This document shows positions 26,301-38,500 of a stretch of DNA of 64,000 bases, piece by piece. The translations under genes and the position numbers were made by a program. Source of the DNA: Quillaja saponaria (lineage: Eukaryota; Streptophyta; Magnoliopsida; Fabales; Quillajaceae); assembly GCA_029379385.1 (NCBI GenBank), contig CM055613.1, positions 20,664,001-20,728,000 of the forward strand. The letters run 5' to 3'. The notes beneath the pieces were generated by a model, which saw only the letters and a list, made by a program, of their open reading frames with translations, had not been told where the DNA came from and did not search any database. Positions within the stretch are counted from its first letter, which is position 1; each line of letters opens with the position of its first letter.

Positions 26301-27997
26301 ATTTCTAGTAATTAAATTCAGATGCATCTAGGATGTTTTATTTGATCATGTGATATATATAGTTTTAAATACTTGAATAACTCAAGCCCAGTAGGATGGA
26401 CTGTGTAAGGAGATGTTATTTGGTATACGACTCGTATATGCCGGTGAGAGGATATTTGGTGTGCAGGTGCTGAGTTATTCCGATTAGCTTCTTGTTATTT
26501 GGTTGGTTTAGTTGATGTGTTTGACAATGAATGTTTGTATATTATGATTGCATGGTTGTTATAATTTGTAATTGCTTAGAAAGTGAATATATGTATGTAA
26601 GTTTATGATTAAAGATATAAAAATGATAAGTGTGTAATTAATTAAAGGAGATATGTGACTTTGGTTGATACTAGTACCTGAAGGGTATTATTCTCTCACG
26701 GGGTCCTTGCGACTCACCTTTCTTATGTTGTCTTTTTAGTATCAGGTTGTCTGCATTCGTCCCTTAAAGACATTTGACTTACCAATTTCTCTACAACAAG
26801 GTATATATTTGAAGTCACATTCTTGAAGCCTAGGGATGGAGTTGCAGTCACTATTTAGGCTTTGAGTCATTGTATTTTGTTTTGTACATTACTGTTGCCC
26901 TACGTGACTGGTTGTATGTAACCAACTTATATATATGTGTGCACTTTTAGGCAAGTTCCTATTTATGGGAAAACTCTGTAGAAATATTTAGAAAAATGTC
27001 ATATGTTTCATACATTTTTATATATTCTTAAGTTAAGTTATTATATCTATTCTTCTTAATTGTAATTAGTAATAGTCATTTATGTGTTTAATGGTGGGAA
27101 TCAATGTCAAGGGACTTTTGGATTACCGAATCCTCCAGCCAGTCATGCCTTCAATTGACGATGTGACAAAATCAAACTCATTACTTAAAGTTAATTAGAA
27201 CTTAAGCTATACATTTTTATCACCAACATCATCAACTTTCCAACTTCCCTTTTTCAAAATCATAAAATTGCCATTGTTTTTCTTGTTTCCTACACTTATA
27301 TTCACAATTTACCACCTCTTATTTCCTATTCTTACTACACAAGAGAGAAACCAAGCTAAAGCTTCAAGATTACATATTCAATTTGAGTTTTTAAGATAGA
27401 ATAAAATACCTAAACTCACTACTTACTTGTAGCTACTACTGCCTTTGGCTAACACATGCAGTAGATGGTTTCAGGCAAGGGAATGATGAATTGTTTCATT
27501 TAGGACAAGAGCTACAGAGCTTAGACAACCAACAATTGATACAAGACTTGAAACAGGATAGCTTTAAAGCACTTCATTGGCCACCTGTTAAGCCTCTCCA
27601 AGCTTCACAAAACCCGTTCTAACAAGCAAGAGATACACAAATACATAGCCAAAGATTGAGACTCCTTTCTTGGTTAAGGGGCAAAACAAAGGCTGAACTT
27701 AGGAGCTATATAGGGTAGAAAGAAATGGTAAGGGGAAAGGAAAGGAAAGCTTGGTTGCCAAAGACTAAATCAGCTACACACTAGGAAAAAAAAAAAGAGC
27801 TTGCAGTTGAAGGCAAGATGGGCATCCATCAGCTAATCAAGTCTACTGATACTGCTCGTTATATCTATCTTCACCTCCATTCTCACACACTCTCATGGTA
27901 TCTCACATAAGGAGATTAACAACATAGCTGAGAAAGGAATTCATACACCCACAACAATGATAATTAAGAGGAAGTAGCTGTTATGTAAGGTGTCACA
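23339..27997 (-). mobile_element. Gypsy LTR split by a solo LTR
   Basis: The 3' end on the minus strand is at 23339 (reverse of TGTCACACTC...) and carries the conserved 'ggcatgactggc' block near 23357. The body aligns with the LTRs at 4649-7974 and 15108-17658. It is interrupted by the solo LTR at 25604-27168 and resumes at 27174 with sequence parallel to about 16570 onward. The 5' boundary at 27997 (TGTGACACC on the minus strand) is tentative. The flanking five bases (atcct and aaaag) do not match, so it may be truncated or rearranged with the gag stub to its right. Confidence 0.55.
25604..27168 (+). mobile_element. Solo LTR with perfect 5-bp target duplication
   Basis: A 1565-base LTR runs TGCTATAACCC...GATGTGACA. 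The five bases aaatc flank it exactly on both sides (25599-25603 and 27169-27173). The interrupted minus-strand LTR is continuous across the duplication. It contains the family-wide blocks seen in the other plus-strand LTRs ('gtgtgcaggtgctgagttatt' region near 26460 and 'ccagtcatgcc' near 27138). The unchanged target duplication suggests a younger insertion than the neighbours. Confidence 0.85.
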
Positions 27998-28002
27998 AAA
28001 AG

Positions 28003-28481
28003 CAAGAAAAGAGGAAGGTTATGGTTGACCTTGTTGAGGTTGTTGTTGCTAAGCTAAGATTCCAACTAAGTCACCTACTGTCCTTTGAACTCTATCAAGT
28101 CCCTGCACGAGCTGTTCTAAATTAGGATCAGGTGTCACCTCTTCGACTTATTTGGCAGCTCTACCTTTCCTCTACCACATCCTCTACGACTATGACCTCT
28201 TGCTACTGGCGCTTGAGGATTAGTGGATTCCTAGTAGGAGCCAGTATTTGGTTGTCTCCCTGGACCAGTACCATGATTACTGTGCCGCATCATATATCTA
28301 AACAGCACAAACAAATTCAATATATATTTTTCATATAAGGCAAAGAACAATATATTGTAGAATCACAACTTGAATTTACAGGATAAATTATGACATATTA
28401 CTAAGTCCACATATGTCCCGGGTACCGTACATGAATAAAGTAATCACATCCCACACTTGCAATCACGGACCTCTAAACCGG
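28003..28481 (-). pseudogene. Gypsy gag 5' stub of a third element
   Basis: The leader and start of gag on the minus strand, homologous to 4130-4630 and 14640-15090, including a shorter Arg-Gly-coding (CTCTAC) tract near 28160-28180. It ends abruptly at the LTR at 27997. The plus-strand open frame at 28132-28338 is its shadow. Confidence 0.6.
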
Positions 28482-28493
28482 GCCTAGATACCA
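28482..28493 (-). promoter_or_regulatory. Degenerate primer binding site
   Basis: The minus strand reads TGGTATCTAGGC, a diverged initiator-Met primer site next to the end of the LTR that starts at 28497. Confidence 0.55.
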
Positions 28494-28496
28494 ACT

Positions 28497-29997
28497 TATC
28501 ACACCTTACTCGAAGGTATGACTGGCCAGAGGAATGGACATCCAAACCTTCGTAACCCTAATTTCAAATCAAATAGAATACACATAATCACAAACTAAAA
28601 ATTAAAGTTCAAGAAACCTTTGTAAAAGTGAAAGTATATATGTATACATATATTTACAGAAAAGGAAAGTTTTATAAATTTCGGCAGAGTTTTCTCATAA
28701 AGTGGAACATTACCGAATAATACAAACAAAAATATAATCTTGATTTACAACATATCCACAAGGAGCTCTGCTCTGTCAAAATAAAAGAAAAATTATAAGA
28801 CACAATGTCCAACAAACCAAAAATACATAACACTAAGTCCTAAAGTGACTTTAATGTTTAAATCCCTAGGCTTTAAGTATGCATCCTTTCAAGAAAGCCT
28901 TGCCAAAATTGCTTCCGGCAAGTCAAGATTCTGCTAGAGGAGATAGAGAAAAACTTGGAGCTAAAAAAACATAAATGGAAAAGAAGTGAGTCATATATAC
29001 TCAATGAGTGAAAAACGTACCTAAAGGGTACTGACATCAACCAACATGCAATTATAAAACATTATTTCTCTATAACCTCATATCAATATCATTCATTCTT
29101 CAATTACATTTCACATATAAATAACTTTAATGTAACACGAATATAACTCACAATTAATAAGTAGTCATATAACAACAAATCAAACAAAACATTCATGGGC
29201 TAGTAATCATAGTAACTTAACTCCCACACACCATATATACATCCTACTCGAGGTATTTTTGCTCCTGCACACCATAGCAAATAACTTCTCATAATAACCT
29301 CCTCGAGGCTGAGTTACTCAAATATTTTTATTCAAATAATAAATAACCAAATCAAATTTATCCTAGGTGCACCTAGATTCTAAGTCACATTAAAAATGAA
29401 ATCTTTGGCCTTGCTAATCACATACAAAGCATCCACGCCATCACATAACATACTAAATATCAAAGTTACAAAGAAATAAAACTCCTATCACATAATTCAA
29501 CTCAAAGCATTCAATAACTTCACCTAACAATTATATACACATATACAAATATTTCAAAACACAACCAGTAACTAAGAGGTAGTATCTTTCACTCATAACT
29601 TTAAGGGTGTTGTTTGTGGCTTCCTCTAGAGTCCAAAAGTGTCGTAGATTTGACGTTAAATTCTGGAGCTGAAATTAAAATTTCCAAGTATCATTTAGTT
29701 TGAAAATTTCATAGGTTATAAGTCCCTAATCACAAAGATTTGAATATACGAAGTTTTATTCATTATTTTACAACTAACTTCGTTTAGGCATTTTGTCAAA
29801 CACCTTAAGGGCACTTTTATTCCAACTTATGTATATATACCTTATTGTATATACACCAAGAGAGATCTAGCACTAACTTAAGAAACCCCTCACTAATCAT
29901 AATCTAAATACCAAATTGAAATTAGATTAGTCTTTCAAAGGCAATCAAAAACTTGAATGATGGAAGTTTAATAACAACCAAATTAATTTCAAGATCT
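28497..29997 (-). mobile_element. Truncated 5' LTR of the third gypsy element
   Basis: The 3' portion of a gypsy LTR on the minus strand, beginning at the conserved 'gtatgactggcc' block near 28515 and running through the blocks shared with the other LTRs (for example near 29220-29350). Homology fades at about 29997, where a perfect palindrome lies, so the U3 end appears to be missing. Confidence 0.55.
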
Positions 29998-30027
29998 CCA
30001 TACACCAATACAGGTATTGGTGTATGG
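29998..30027. repeat. Perfect 14-bp inverted repeat with 2-bp loop
   Basis: ccatacaccaatac, then ag, then gtattggtgtatgg: the arms are exact reverse complements. It sits where the LTR homology to the left ends. Confidence 0.95.
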
Positions 30028-31560
30028 TGAGCATGGCTAGGCAGGTCGAAGAAGCCCCCAACATACTTCTGGTAGTAAAGAGCTAGGAGGGAAATTCCTC
30101 CTAAGGGGGTGGAGGGGGTAAATTTTGTATTCCTCTTTCATAAACAATTTATCCATCACTTTCACCTTTTGATTATGCTACTTCATTCACTACCTACTTA
30201 AACCCTACATAAAAGTTATACCTCACCTGAGAGTCATTTTCTAAAATATGTTTTCAAAATTATAAAACTACAATTAATGTTGCCAAAGTAGGATAGTGTT
30301 AGAAATTTCATATGTAGGCTGTCATTAATTGTATGATTTTGGTTTTGATAAGAAAAAAAAGGTTTAAGTTTTGGTCCAATTAAGATAGGTTGGATAGGGC
30401 TCAAGCACATCTCTTTATGTTAGATGTCGATTGGCAGTTAGTGTAGGCTAAGTGCCTTAAGAAGTCTTTAATATGAGGACTCTTAGGGTTTGATTATAAA
30501 TAGGCTAGGTCCCTTCTCCTCTCTTAGTAAATGTAATTTGTCTCATTGAGAGCTGCTGTTAATCAGAAAGTATGGAGAGAAAAACCTAGCTGTCTCATGA
30601 TTCAATCATGGCATGCTTAATTGAGGATTCATCTATTTTGCTGCTATGGATCAATCAAGAATGCGAGTATTTATAGTTATTATGGTATAAATTTATTTAT
30701 ATGATCTTGTAATTATTATAACATGATCTAATCTGCTGATAATTCTTCTCCTTTAGGGTGGCTGGGTCTCATTGCATAAGCTCAGTTGTGTGCTGCCCTA
30801 GGATACTTCAAGTTGGAGTTCTCTTAGAGAACTCCGATTTTGGGCTTAAGCATGAGATTGGACCCAATGAGAGTTACCAGAGATTGCCAATCTTCTAACC
30901 CAACCCTAGCCCTATTTAATTAGGATTTAGAACAAAAAAATTCCATTCCAATAATTCAATATTCCACGAGAAATGTCAAAAATTCGTGAAGGGATCATCC
31001 AAGCTTCACTGTCTCTCTCGCCAATTGTGAGCTTTCCTAATGAAACCAACGATCAAGATCCAAGATTTCAAGTTTGTTCTTTCGACTATGATGGATTAAT
31101 GAGTTTTTTGTTTATAATTTTTTTATTTTTAAACAAAAATTTGATTTTATTTATTTATATTTTATATAATTTTTTATTTGTTAATTTATCACAATAGATT
31201 TCCATGTAAGATTTTTTTTGTCTAGCGTTGAATCCGTTAATCCATGTTACTTTCGTTAGTGTTAAAACTGACAGTAGGTGACAGCAAGTATCCAATTGAT
31301 GTAATTTTATAATTGTGGACCCAATTCCAACAAAATGAAAGATAAGGACTAAAGTGAAATATAACTCAAATTATAAGGACAAAATATATAATTTTACCTA
31401 TTTATCTTCTTTTTTATGAATCAGTCAGGCATGTGGGGTGGAATCTTTTTGTTGGAATTCACATTTTTTATTTAAAAATAGGCTATTGTGGAGTTAGTTA
31501 GTGTATAGGAAATTGCAAATCCAAACAAAATAATTCTCAGTTTAAAACAAACTAATAGCA
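30028..31560. other. Unclassified intergenic sequence with a promoter-like stretch
   Basis: No convincing gene. Near 30500 a 'ttataaatagg' TATA-like box is followed by a pyrimidine-rich 'cccttctcctctctta', as in retrotransposon LTRs or plant promoters. The open frame at 30973-31197 shows no recognisable domain and becomes poly-F/L in its AT-rich end. Repeat-derived sequence is likely but not proven. Confidence 0.4.
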
Positions 31561-31561
31561 T

Positions 31562-31972
31562 GGAATTAATCTTAAGTAATAATAACCGTTCAAATTACAT
31601 TCTTAATAGTATGGTGAGATTTTAGGAATGAAGCTACAATATCAAAAACCTTTCTAATTTCAGTTTCAATGTGAGGAATTAATAACAAAGTAAAGGGATT
31701 AATCTTAAATAACAATAACCTTTCAAATTACACTCTTAATAATATGGTGAGATTAATTAGGAATTAAGCTCCAATAACAAAAATCTTTTTAATTTCAATC
31801 ATAATAACACTATCAATGTGATGAATTAATAACAAATTAATGGGATTAATATCAAATAACAACAACATTTTAAATTACACTCTTAATAATATGGTGAGAT
31901 TAATTAGAAATTAAACTCCAAAAACAAAAACCATTCTAATTTTCAATCATAATAGCACTATCAATGTGAGAA
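31562..31972. repeat. Three tandem copies, about 135-147-bp unit
   Basis: Units begin at about 31562, 31696 and 31843. Each contains 'attaat', 'caaattaca-tcttaat', 'atggtgagatt' and 'tcaatgtga'. Lies 0.6-1 kb upstream of the THFS start codon. Confidence 0.85.
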
Positions 31973-32008
31973 AGAACATAAAATGGGTAACTGATACTTT
32001 AAAATAAT

Positions 32009-32180
32009 AGCGTGGGAAGACAAAAAAAGAAAATTAGTAGTTGTTAACTATTTTTGCAATAGCTGAGAAGGGTGGGAAAACTAAAAATGAGTTGGTTGTT
32101 AATTATTTTTTTAATAGGTTTATATGAGTGGAGGGAGAAACGAGTTATGTGTTTTTAACTTTTTCAAAAGCTGACGTGAC
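32009..32180. repeat. Three tandem copies, about 60-bp unit
   Basis: Each diverged unit has a purine-rich 'gtggga-a-ac' start, then 'gttgttaac/att', then 'ttttttaatag' or similar. Directly upstream of the presumed THFS promoter. Confidence 0.6.
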
Positions 32181-32389
32181 AAAAAATTATGATTTTATTA
32201 TTATTTGTAAGTATCAATTTTATTATATAATGAGATATTAGATACTGTAGATAGATGAAATGAATTCTCACAAATTTCTTTTTTTTCAAACTCACCCTGG
32301 GCAAATTGCAATCCTGGTCTTTTGAAAAGCAGTCCATATTCATAAGGCATAGGCAATCGCAGAAGATAAGGATAACAAGAAAAGGGGAG

Positions 32390-32554
32390 GAAATAAATAA
32401 AAAGACATCAACATTTGATTCGAACACTCTGTCTCTCTCGCTTTTCGACTTGTGTCATTCTCAGATCCGTAGATTTATCTGAGACAGTCACAAACTCTGA
32501 ATTCTGAAGTCTGAACCAACCAAAGAGGAGAAGCTAAGCTAATATTGCAAGAGG
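32390..32554 (+). promoter_or_regulatory. Probable THFS core promoter and 5' UTR
   Basis: A TATA-like 'aaataaataaaaag' at about 32391-32404 precedes a pyrimidine-rich initiator-like run (tctgtctctctcgctttt) near 32430. The sequence then becomes less AT-rich through to the ATG at 32555, as expected for a transcribed leader. No in-frame ATG lies upstream. Exact start site is inferred. Confidence 0.4.
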
Positions 32555-35500
32555 ATGAGTTCATCAAATGCCAAAAGGAAGCTGCAAGTTGTGTCTCCAG
32601 TGCCAGCAGACATAGACGTTGCTAACTCAATTGAGCCTTTCCACATCTGCGAGATTGCCGGAGACATCAATCTCAGCCCCAAACACTATGACCTGTACGG
32701 GAAATACAAAGCCAAGGTAAAATCAATTCATTTTTTCTTCTTTCCGTTCTGTTTTACTTGATGACCAATGTTGGATGTCTCATATGTGACCCTCTGAGCC
32801 TGACCCTTTTGCTTGATCAAACACCTTGGGTTGTTTGAAGGGCATGGCAATTAGCACGATGATATTGTAAGAGACCCAAACTTCACCCAACGGTTAAGCT
32901 TTTGGGGGAAAATTTTCATTGACTAACTGCTTAAGCTTTTGGTGAAGTGGTCCTTTGACTAGTTACGTGAGGAAAAAAGAGAGAAGTAGCAATGACCCTA
33001 TATTGCGATAATCTTTTTTTTATTTTTTTATTTTTTATATCTACTTTGGTTTTAAGGTTGTCAAAACAAGGGATGATTCCGTTTTATGTAGTTACTGTCA
33101 TTTTAAGAGTATGTTTTTTCTTCTGCATTCCATTTTTTAGTAATCTGTCATTTATTCTGACTTTATTTTTACATCAGTTTTAAGAGAGCTTCCCAATTTG
33201 TAACTCCTGCCTAAGAACCTGCATTCATTATTTAGTTTCATTTCTTATCAGTTCTCCTAAATTCTGGGTGTTTCTGCTTCGGTTGCTTGTTTTGGTTCCC
33301 TGCTTTTGTTTTCTCATTTCTTGTTAAGATGAAAGGTGACATACAACCATGAAATATAGTTTCTCTGTTTCAGTTTTGTTTTATTTTCTGATTTCTGTGG
33401 CTTTTAAAGTTTCCTTTACAAGAAAGACCTACAAATCTATCACACTTCTCCAGCTTGCTAGAACTGATACTTGAGGTTGCTATAGTTTTCCCATTCATAC
33501 AACCTATTTTAGATGGTTCCACATAGAATTATGATAGCATTACAGTGTGGACAAATTCTAGCTGTTAGTAGATGATATTTCAAGTCTGGTTAAGTGCCTT
33601 CTTCACAAAAGTCTTGAGGAGAATTATGATATGCTCGATGAATGAAACTTTGTTGTGCATCACTTGTTAATGAGTTCTACCTGATTACGATACATGCAAA
33701 TCCTATTAGTATTTTATAGCAATCAATAATACACGTAATACATAACATTTTTACATTTATGAAGACACAGAATGCAACTGCAATTGTGAGCTTAAATTGT
33801 GAAGCATCCATACAATTTTTTTATGCACGTCATGATCCCCTACCCTTTCCTCCCTTTTCTGCAATGTATACTATGCGATAGATAAGGAGCATGGTGATTG
33901 ACACTATATTATTCTTTTTTCGGCTGTACTCAGTTGTCTCCATTCTCCTATGTTTTTCTTTTTTTTTTTTACCCTTCTGTTGTAGATGAAGATATACTAA
34001 ATAATTCACTGTAATTTACATATTTATTGATTTGTCACTTCATAAACACATGAATGTAAAAAGAATTGTGAAATTAATTTCAAAAGTAGGTTCATCATCA
34101 TTAGGAGCATGGTGATTGGCACCATAATATTCTTTTTTCGGTTGTAATTAGTTGTCTCCATTCTCCTATGTTTTATTTTACCCTTCTATTGTAGATAAAG
34201 GTCTGCGAAATAATGTATACATCTTATAGTCAATGATACTCACGTTTATTAGGAGTCACATAACTAGCTTATTGCAATTCTTGCATCTTATCCGTACTCA
34301 CTTTAATTTACATATTTATCAATGTGTCATTTCATAAACACACGAATGTAAAAAGAATTATGAAATTAATTTCAAAAGTAGGTTCATCATCATTGTGTCA
34401 ATTTACTATTTATTAGTTTTAATATGCTCCGAACCTTCTAAACTCATATTCTTTGTTTGGACAACCTACCTAAATCAAATACTAACAACAGACAATCTAA
34501 TGAAGAGAGATATTTGCATCATGAGTTAGTGTTGTTTGTGGAAAAGTAGTGGTGAAATTGTGACCATTTATTTATTCACTGTCCTATAGAGCTCTGTGAG
34601 AGTTGGTGTTTAGGGCCTTTGGGCTTTTTGGGATTGTTTGGGTAATGCCCAGTACTATTATGGATCTCATTCTGTTGGCACAAGAGTGGCAGAAAATGTA
34701 GTGGGCTAGCTTGGCAGGCTGCTTCTATTTGTTTGATGTGGATGATTTGGCTTGAGAGGAACAATCTCACAACTCAACTTAACTAAGTTTTAAATCCCAA
34801 ACTAGTTGGGGTTGGCTATATGAATCTTTTTATTCCATTTGCATCGATCCGAGACAACATTTTCATTAATCCCTAGCGTAACCATATCTTTCTCGATGAC
34901 TGCCTCCCATGTAAGTTTCGGTCTTCCCTTATCCAGTCTAACACCTGACACTTATACCAAGTCATCTTTCTTAACTATTATATCTATTGGCTGACGTTGG
35001 ATATGTTTAGACCAACGTAGACAATTCTCCCTCATTTTCTCCTCAATAGGTACTACTTCCACCTTCTTACAGATCTCCTCATTCCTTATTCTATCCTTTT
35101 TTATATGTCCTGTCATCCATCTCAACATTCTCATTTATGCTACTCCCATCTTATGCAAATGTCGCTTCTTAATTGTCCAACATTCGGTACCATGCAGCAT
35201 AAATGGTCTCACTGCTGACCTGTAAAATTTCTTTTCAATCTATTCGGGATTTTAAGATCACATAAAACTCCCGAAGCACTTCGCTACTTCACCCACCCTG
35301 CCTTGATCCTATGGTTTACATCATGCTTAATTGCACCATCTTTTTGTATAAATGACCCTAAATGCTCAAACACATCATTTGTAGGATTGTCTAACAGTCC
35401 AAAATTATTTCATTCGGGCATTCTCTAGTTTTACTGAAATCGCACTCCATATACTCAGTTTTTGTTCGACTCAATCTAAGGCCCTTAGATTCAAACGCGT

Positions 35501-38500
35501 TTCTCCACATTTCTAGTTTGGAATTTAAACATTTTCTAGTTTCGTCTACTAACATGATATCATTGGCAAACAACATGCATCATAGAGCCCTATCTTGAAT
35601 ATTATAGGTAAGTTCATCAATGACTAAAGCAAATAGGTAAGCGCTTAAGGATGAACCTTGGTGAGCACCTATCATGATTGGGAACTCTCCAGTCATACTA
35701 TCTACGGTCCGCACCATAGTCATTACTCACTCATACATATCTTTAATAACTTCTACATATTTAGTTGGGACCTTTTTCTTCTCGAGTACCTACTACAAGA
35801 CTTGCCTTGACACTTTATCATATATTTTTTTTAAATCAATAAAGCCATGTGAAGATCCTTTTTCTTTTCTATATATTTCTCTATTAGTCTCCTAAGTAAG
35901 AAAATAACCTCTATTGTAGATCTTCCTGACATAAAGCTAAATTGATTCTAAAAAATTAGAGTCTCATTCCTAAGCCTAGGCTCAATCCCTTTCTCCCACA
36001 GCTTAATTATATGGCTAATAATTTTCATTCCTCGATAATTCGTACAACTTTGAATATTTCCTTTATTTTTATAAATAGGGATCAACATACTCTTCCTCCA
36101 CTCAATCGAGTATTTTCTTAGTTACTAAAATCTTGTTAAAAAAATTTGTAAGCCAAGTTACTCCAATATCTCCTAGGCATCTCCAAACTTCAATTGGTAT
36201 ATCATTCGGGCCTATTGCCTTACCATTCTTTATCTTATGAATTGCTTCTTTAACCTCCTGTACTCTAATCCGACGAACAAATCAGCGGTTCTTATCATCA
36301 AAGGCATCATCAATGTTCCCAAAATCACCTATTGACTCTCTATTAAATAAAGTATCGAAATAAGTTCGTCATCTCTTATTAATCTCGTCTTCCTTAACTA
36401 ACAACCTATCAGCCTCATCCTTAATGCACTTAATACAATTTAAGTCTTTAGTTATTCTTTCCCTTTACTTGGCAATCCTATAAATATCATTCTCTTCATT
36501 GTCTCTAACTTTTGGTAAAGTCCTTCACAAGCCTTGCCTCTAGCTTCCCTAGTTGCCTTCTTAGCATTTTTTATAGCTTGTCTAAAACATTTATAATTAT
36601 CTTCATTTCTACACTCGTGTAATCTCTTATAACACTCTTTTTTAACTTTAATAGCTTGTTGAACTTTTTCATTCCACCATCATGTCTCATCATGTCTCCT
36701 TAGTTGGAGGTCCATGTCCTCTATTTTCTCCTAACACCTCTCTAGCCGTATTCCTGATACGACTAGCCATATCATCCTAAATCATATTAGGCTTACTCTC
36801 CACCCTCCAAAGGTCACCCTGTAACATTTTATCTTTAAAAAGAGCCATCTTTCCTCCATTCATATTCCACCATCTAGTCCTACAACACTTATTACTTCTA
36901 TGCTCTTATTCGGCTCCCTACTAAAGGGGACTAAGTACGACTCTCGTTTCTTAAAAAACGTGTTAGCTAAAATCAAGGAATTAAAATTCGTTTTGAGGTG
37001 CCGTTTCGATAAATCTGAAAATTGAAACATTTCGGGAAATGCTTAGAAACGGTATGGAAACGGTAATTTTTTTGAAAACGTATAAAACCATATAGTAAAA
37101 CACATATTATAGTAAATTTTAGTATCTAATATGATTAATTTAGTATATAGATTGTTTATAAATACATACTAAGGTAAAAATCTTAATATAGACATACAAA
37201 TTGAAGGAAAATATCAAACTACATTCTTTATTTTATTTTATTTTATTGGAGAAGGGGGGAGTAGACCCCCGAGTAGGCTTCCAGGAGAGTCGACTCTTGA
37301 CCTTAGCATATGAAAACATGTAAGAAAATATATTATGTAATACATTTAATAATTAATTGTAAGAGTCAATACAATTAATTTTTTTAAAAGTTTAACAATA
37401 ATTTTGATAACTCAATACAAAATCTAATTTTTTTAGATTTATCATATTTAATAGTATAATTGATAAGTAAAAATTTTATTTGCATGACTTATCAATCCAT
37501 AATATATGTAAAGAAAGTTATTAATTTTAAATAACAATTTTAGTCATAATATATCTAACCAGTTTCTTAGAATTTTTTTTTTCTTCTTTCTTACATAAAT
37601 TTGAATGACTAAAATAATAATTTTAGTAATAGATATTTTAAAATAAGTTAAATGGATTAACTAGTGTTTTTATTTAGTTGTAAATATTGCTTGGACCTAA
37701 CAAGCAAAGCTAGCAATCAAAGCCTAACAAAATTAAAAATAACTCTGCCTTTATGCCTAAGCCTAGTAAAATTAAAAATAACTCTGCTTTTATGCCTAAA
37801 CGCATGCGTTTCAGTCTTCTTCTCCAACAAGAAGCAGAGAGCAGTCCACCATGAAGAGAGTAGATTTGCAGTATGCACAGCCGCCCACCAACACAGAAAG
37901 CCAAGCCGCTATGGAAAAAAATTACACTTCCCTGTATCTAACAGAAGTTCAGATCTAAATTTTTTTAACTCTCTTGATCGATCTGTTTAGAATGAAAATG
38001 ATGAAAACAACACCGATTCCATCGAAACTCCATGAATATGTTTATGTAAGTAAGTTTCGTGTTGGAAAGTCTTGAAACTGGATCGATTCTCCCGTTTTGA
38101 GCGAAATCGACACTACTTTTTGTACCTTGACCAAAATCAAGTCATACGCAACCGAAAAATCTAAAATAGACTCTCCACCCTCACTCCTAACTCCATAACA
38201 TATCCTCCACGTACGCTCTCAAAACACTCGTTAGTACTTCGTACATGACCATTCAAATCAGCACCAATAAACAGTTTCTCTCCTAACGGTACTCGTTGGA
38301 CTATCTCTTCTAAATCATCCCAAAAAAGCATTTTTTGTAGATTCTTCCAGTCCTATTTGTGGAGCACAGGCACTAATAATATTGAAGGCCTCCTCGTCTA
38401 TAATCAATTTCTCTAAAATTATTTTACTACCTTTTCTCTTGATTTCAACAACCTCGTTTTTTAAACTTTCATCTATATTAATTGTCACTTCATTCCTATT

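Noticed and set aside
29998..30027. Rho-independent-type terminator
   Set aside because: The palindrome lacks a following T-run in a meaningful context, and this terminator class does not apply to plant nuclear genes.
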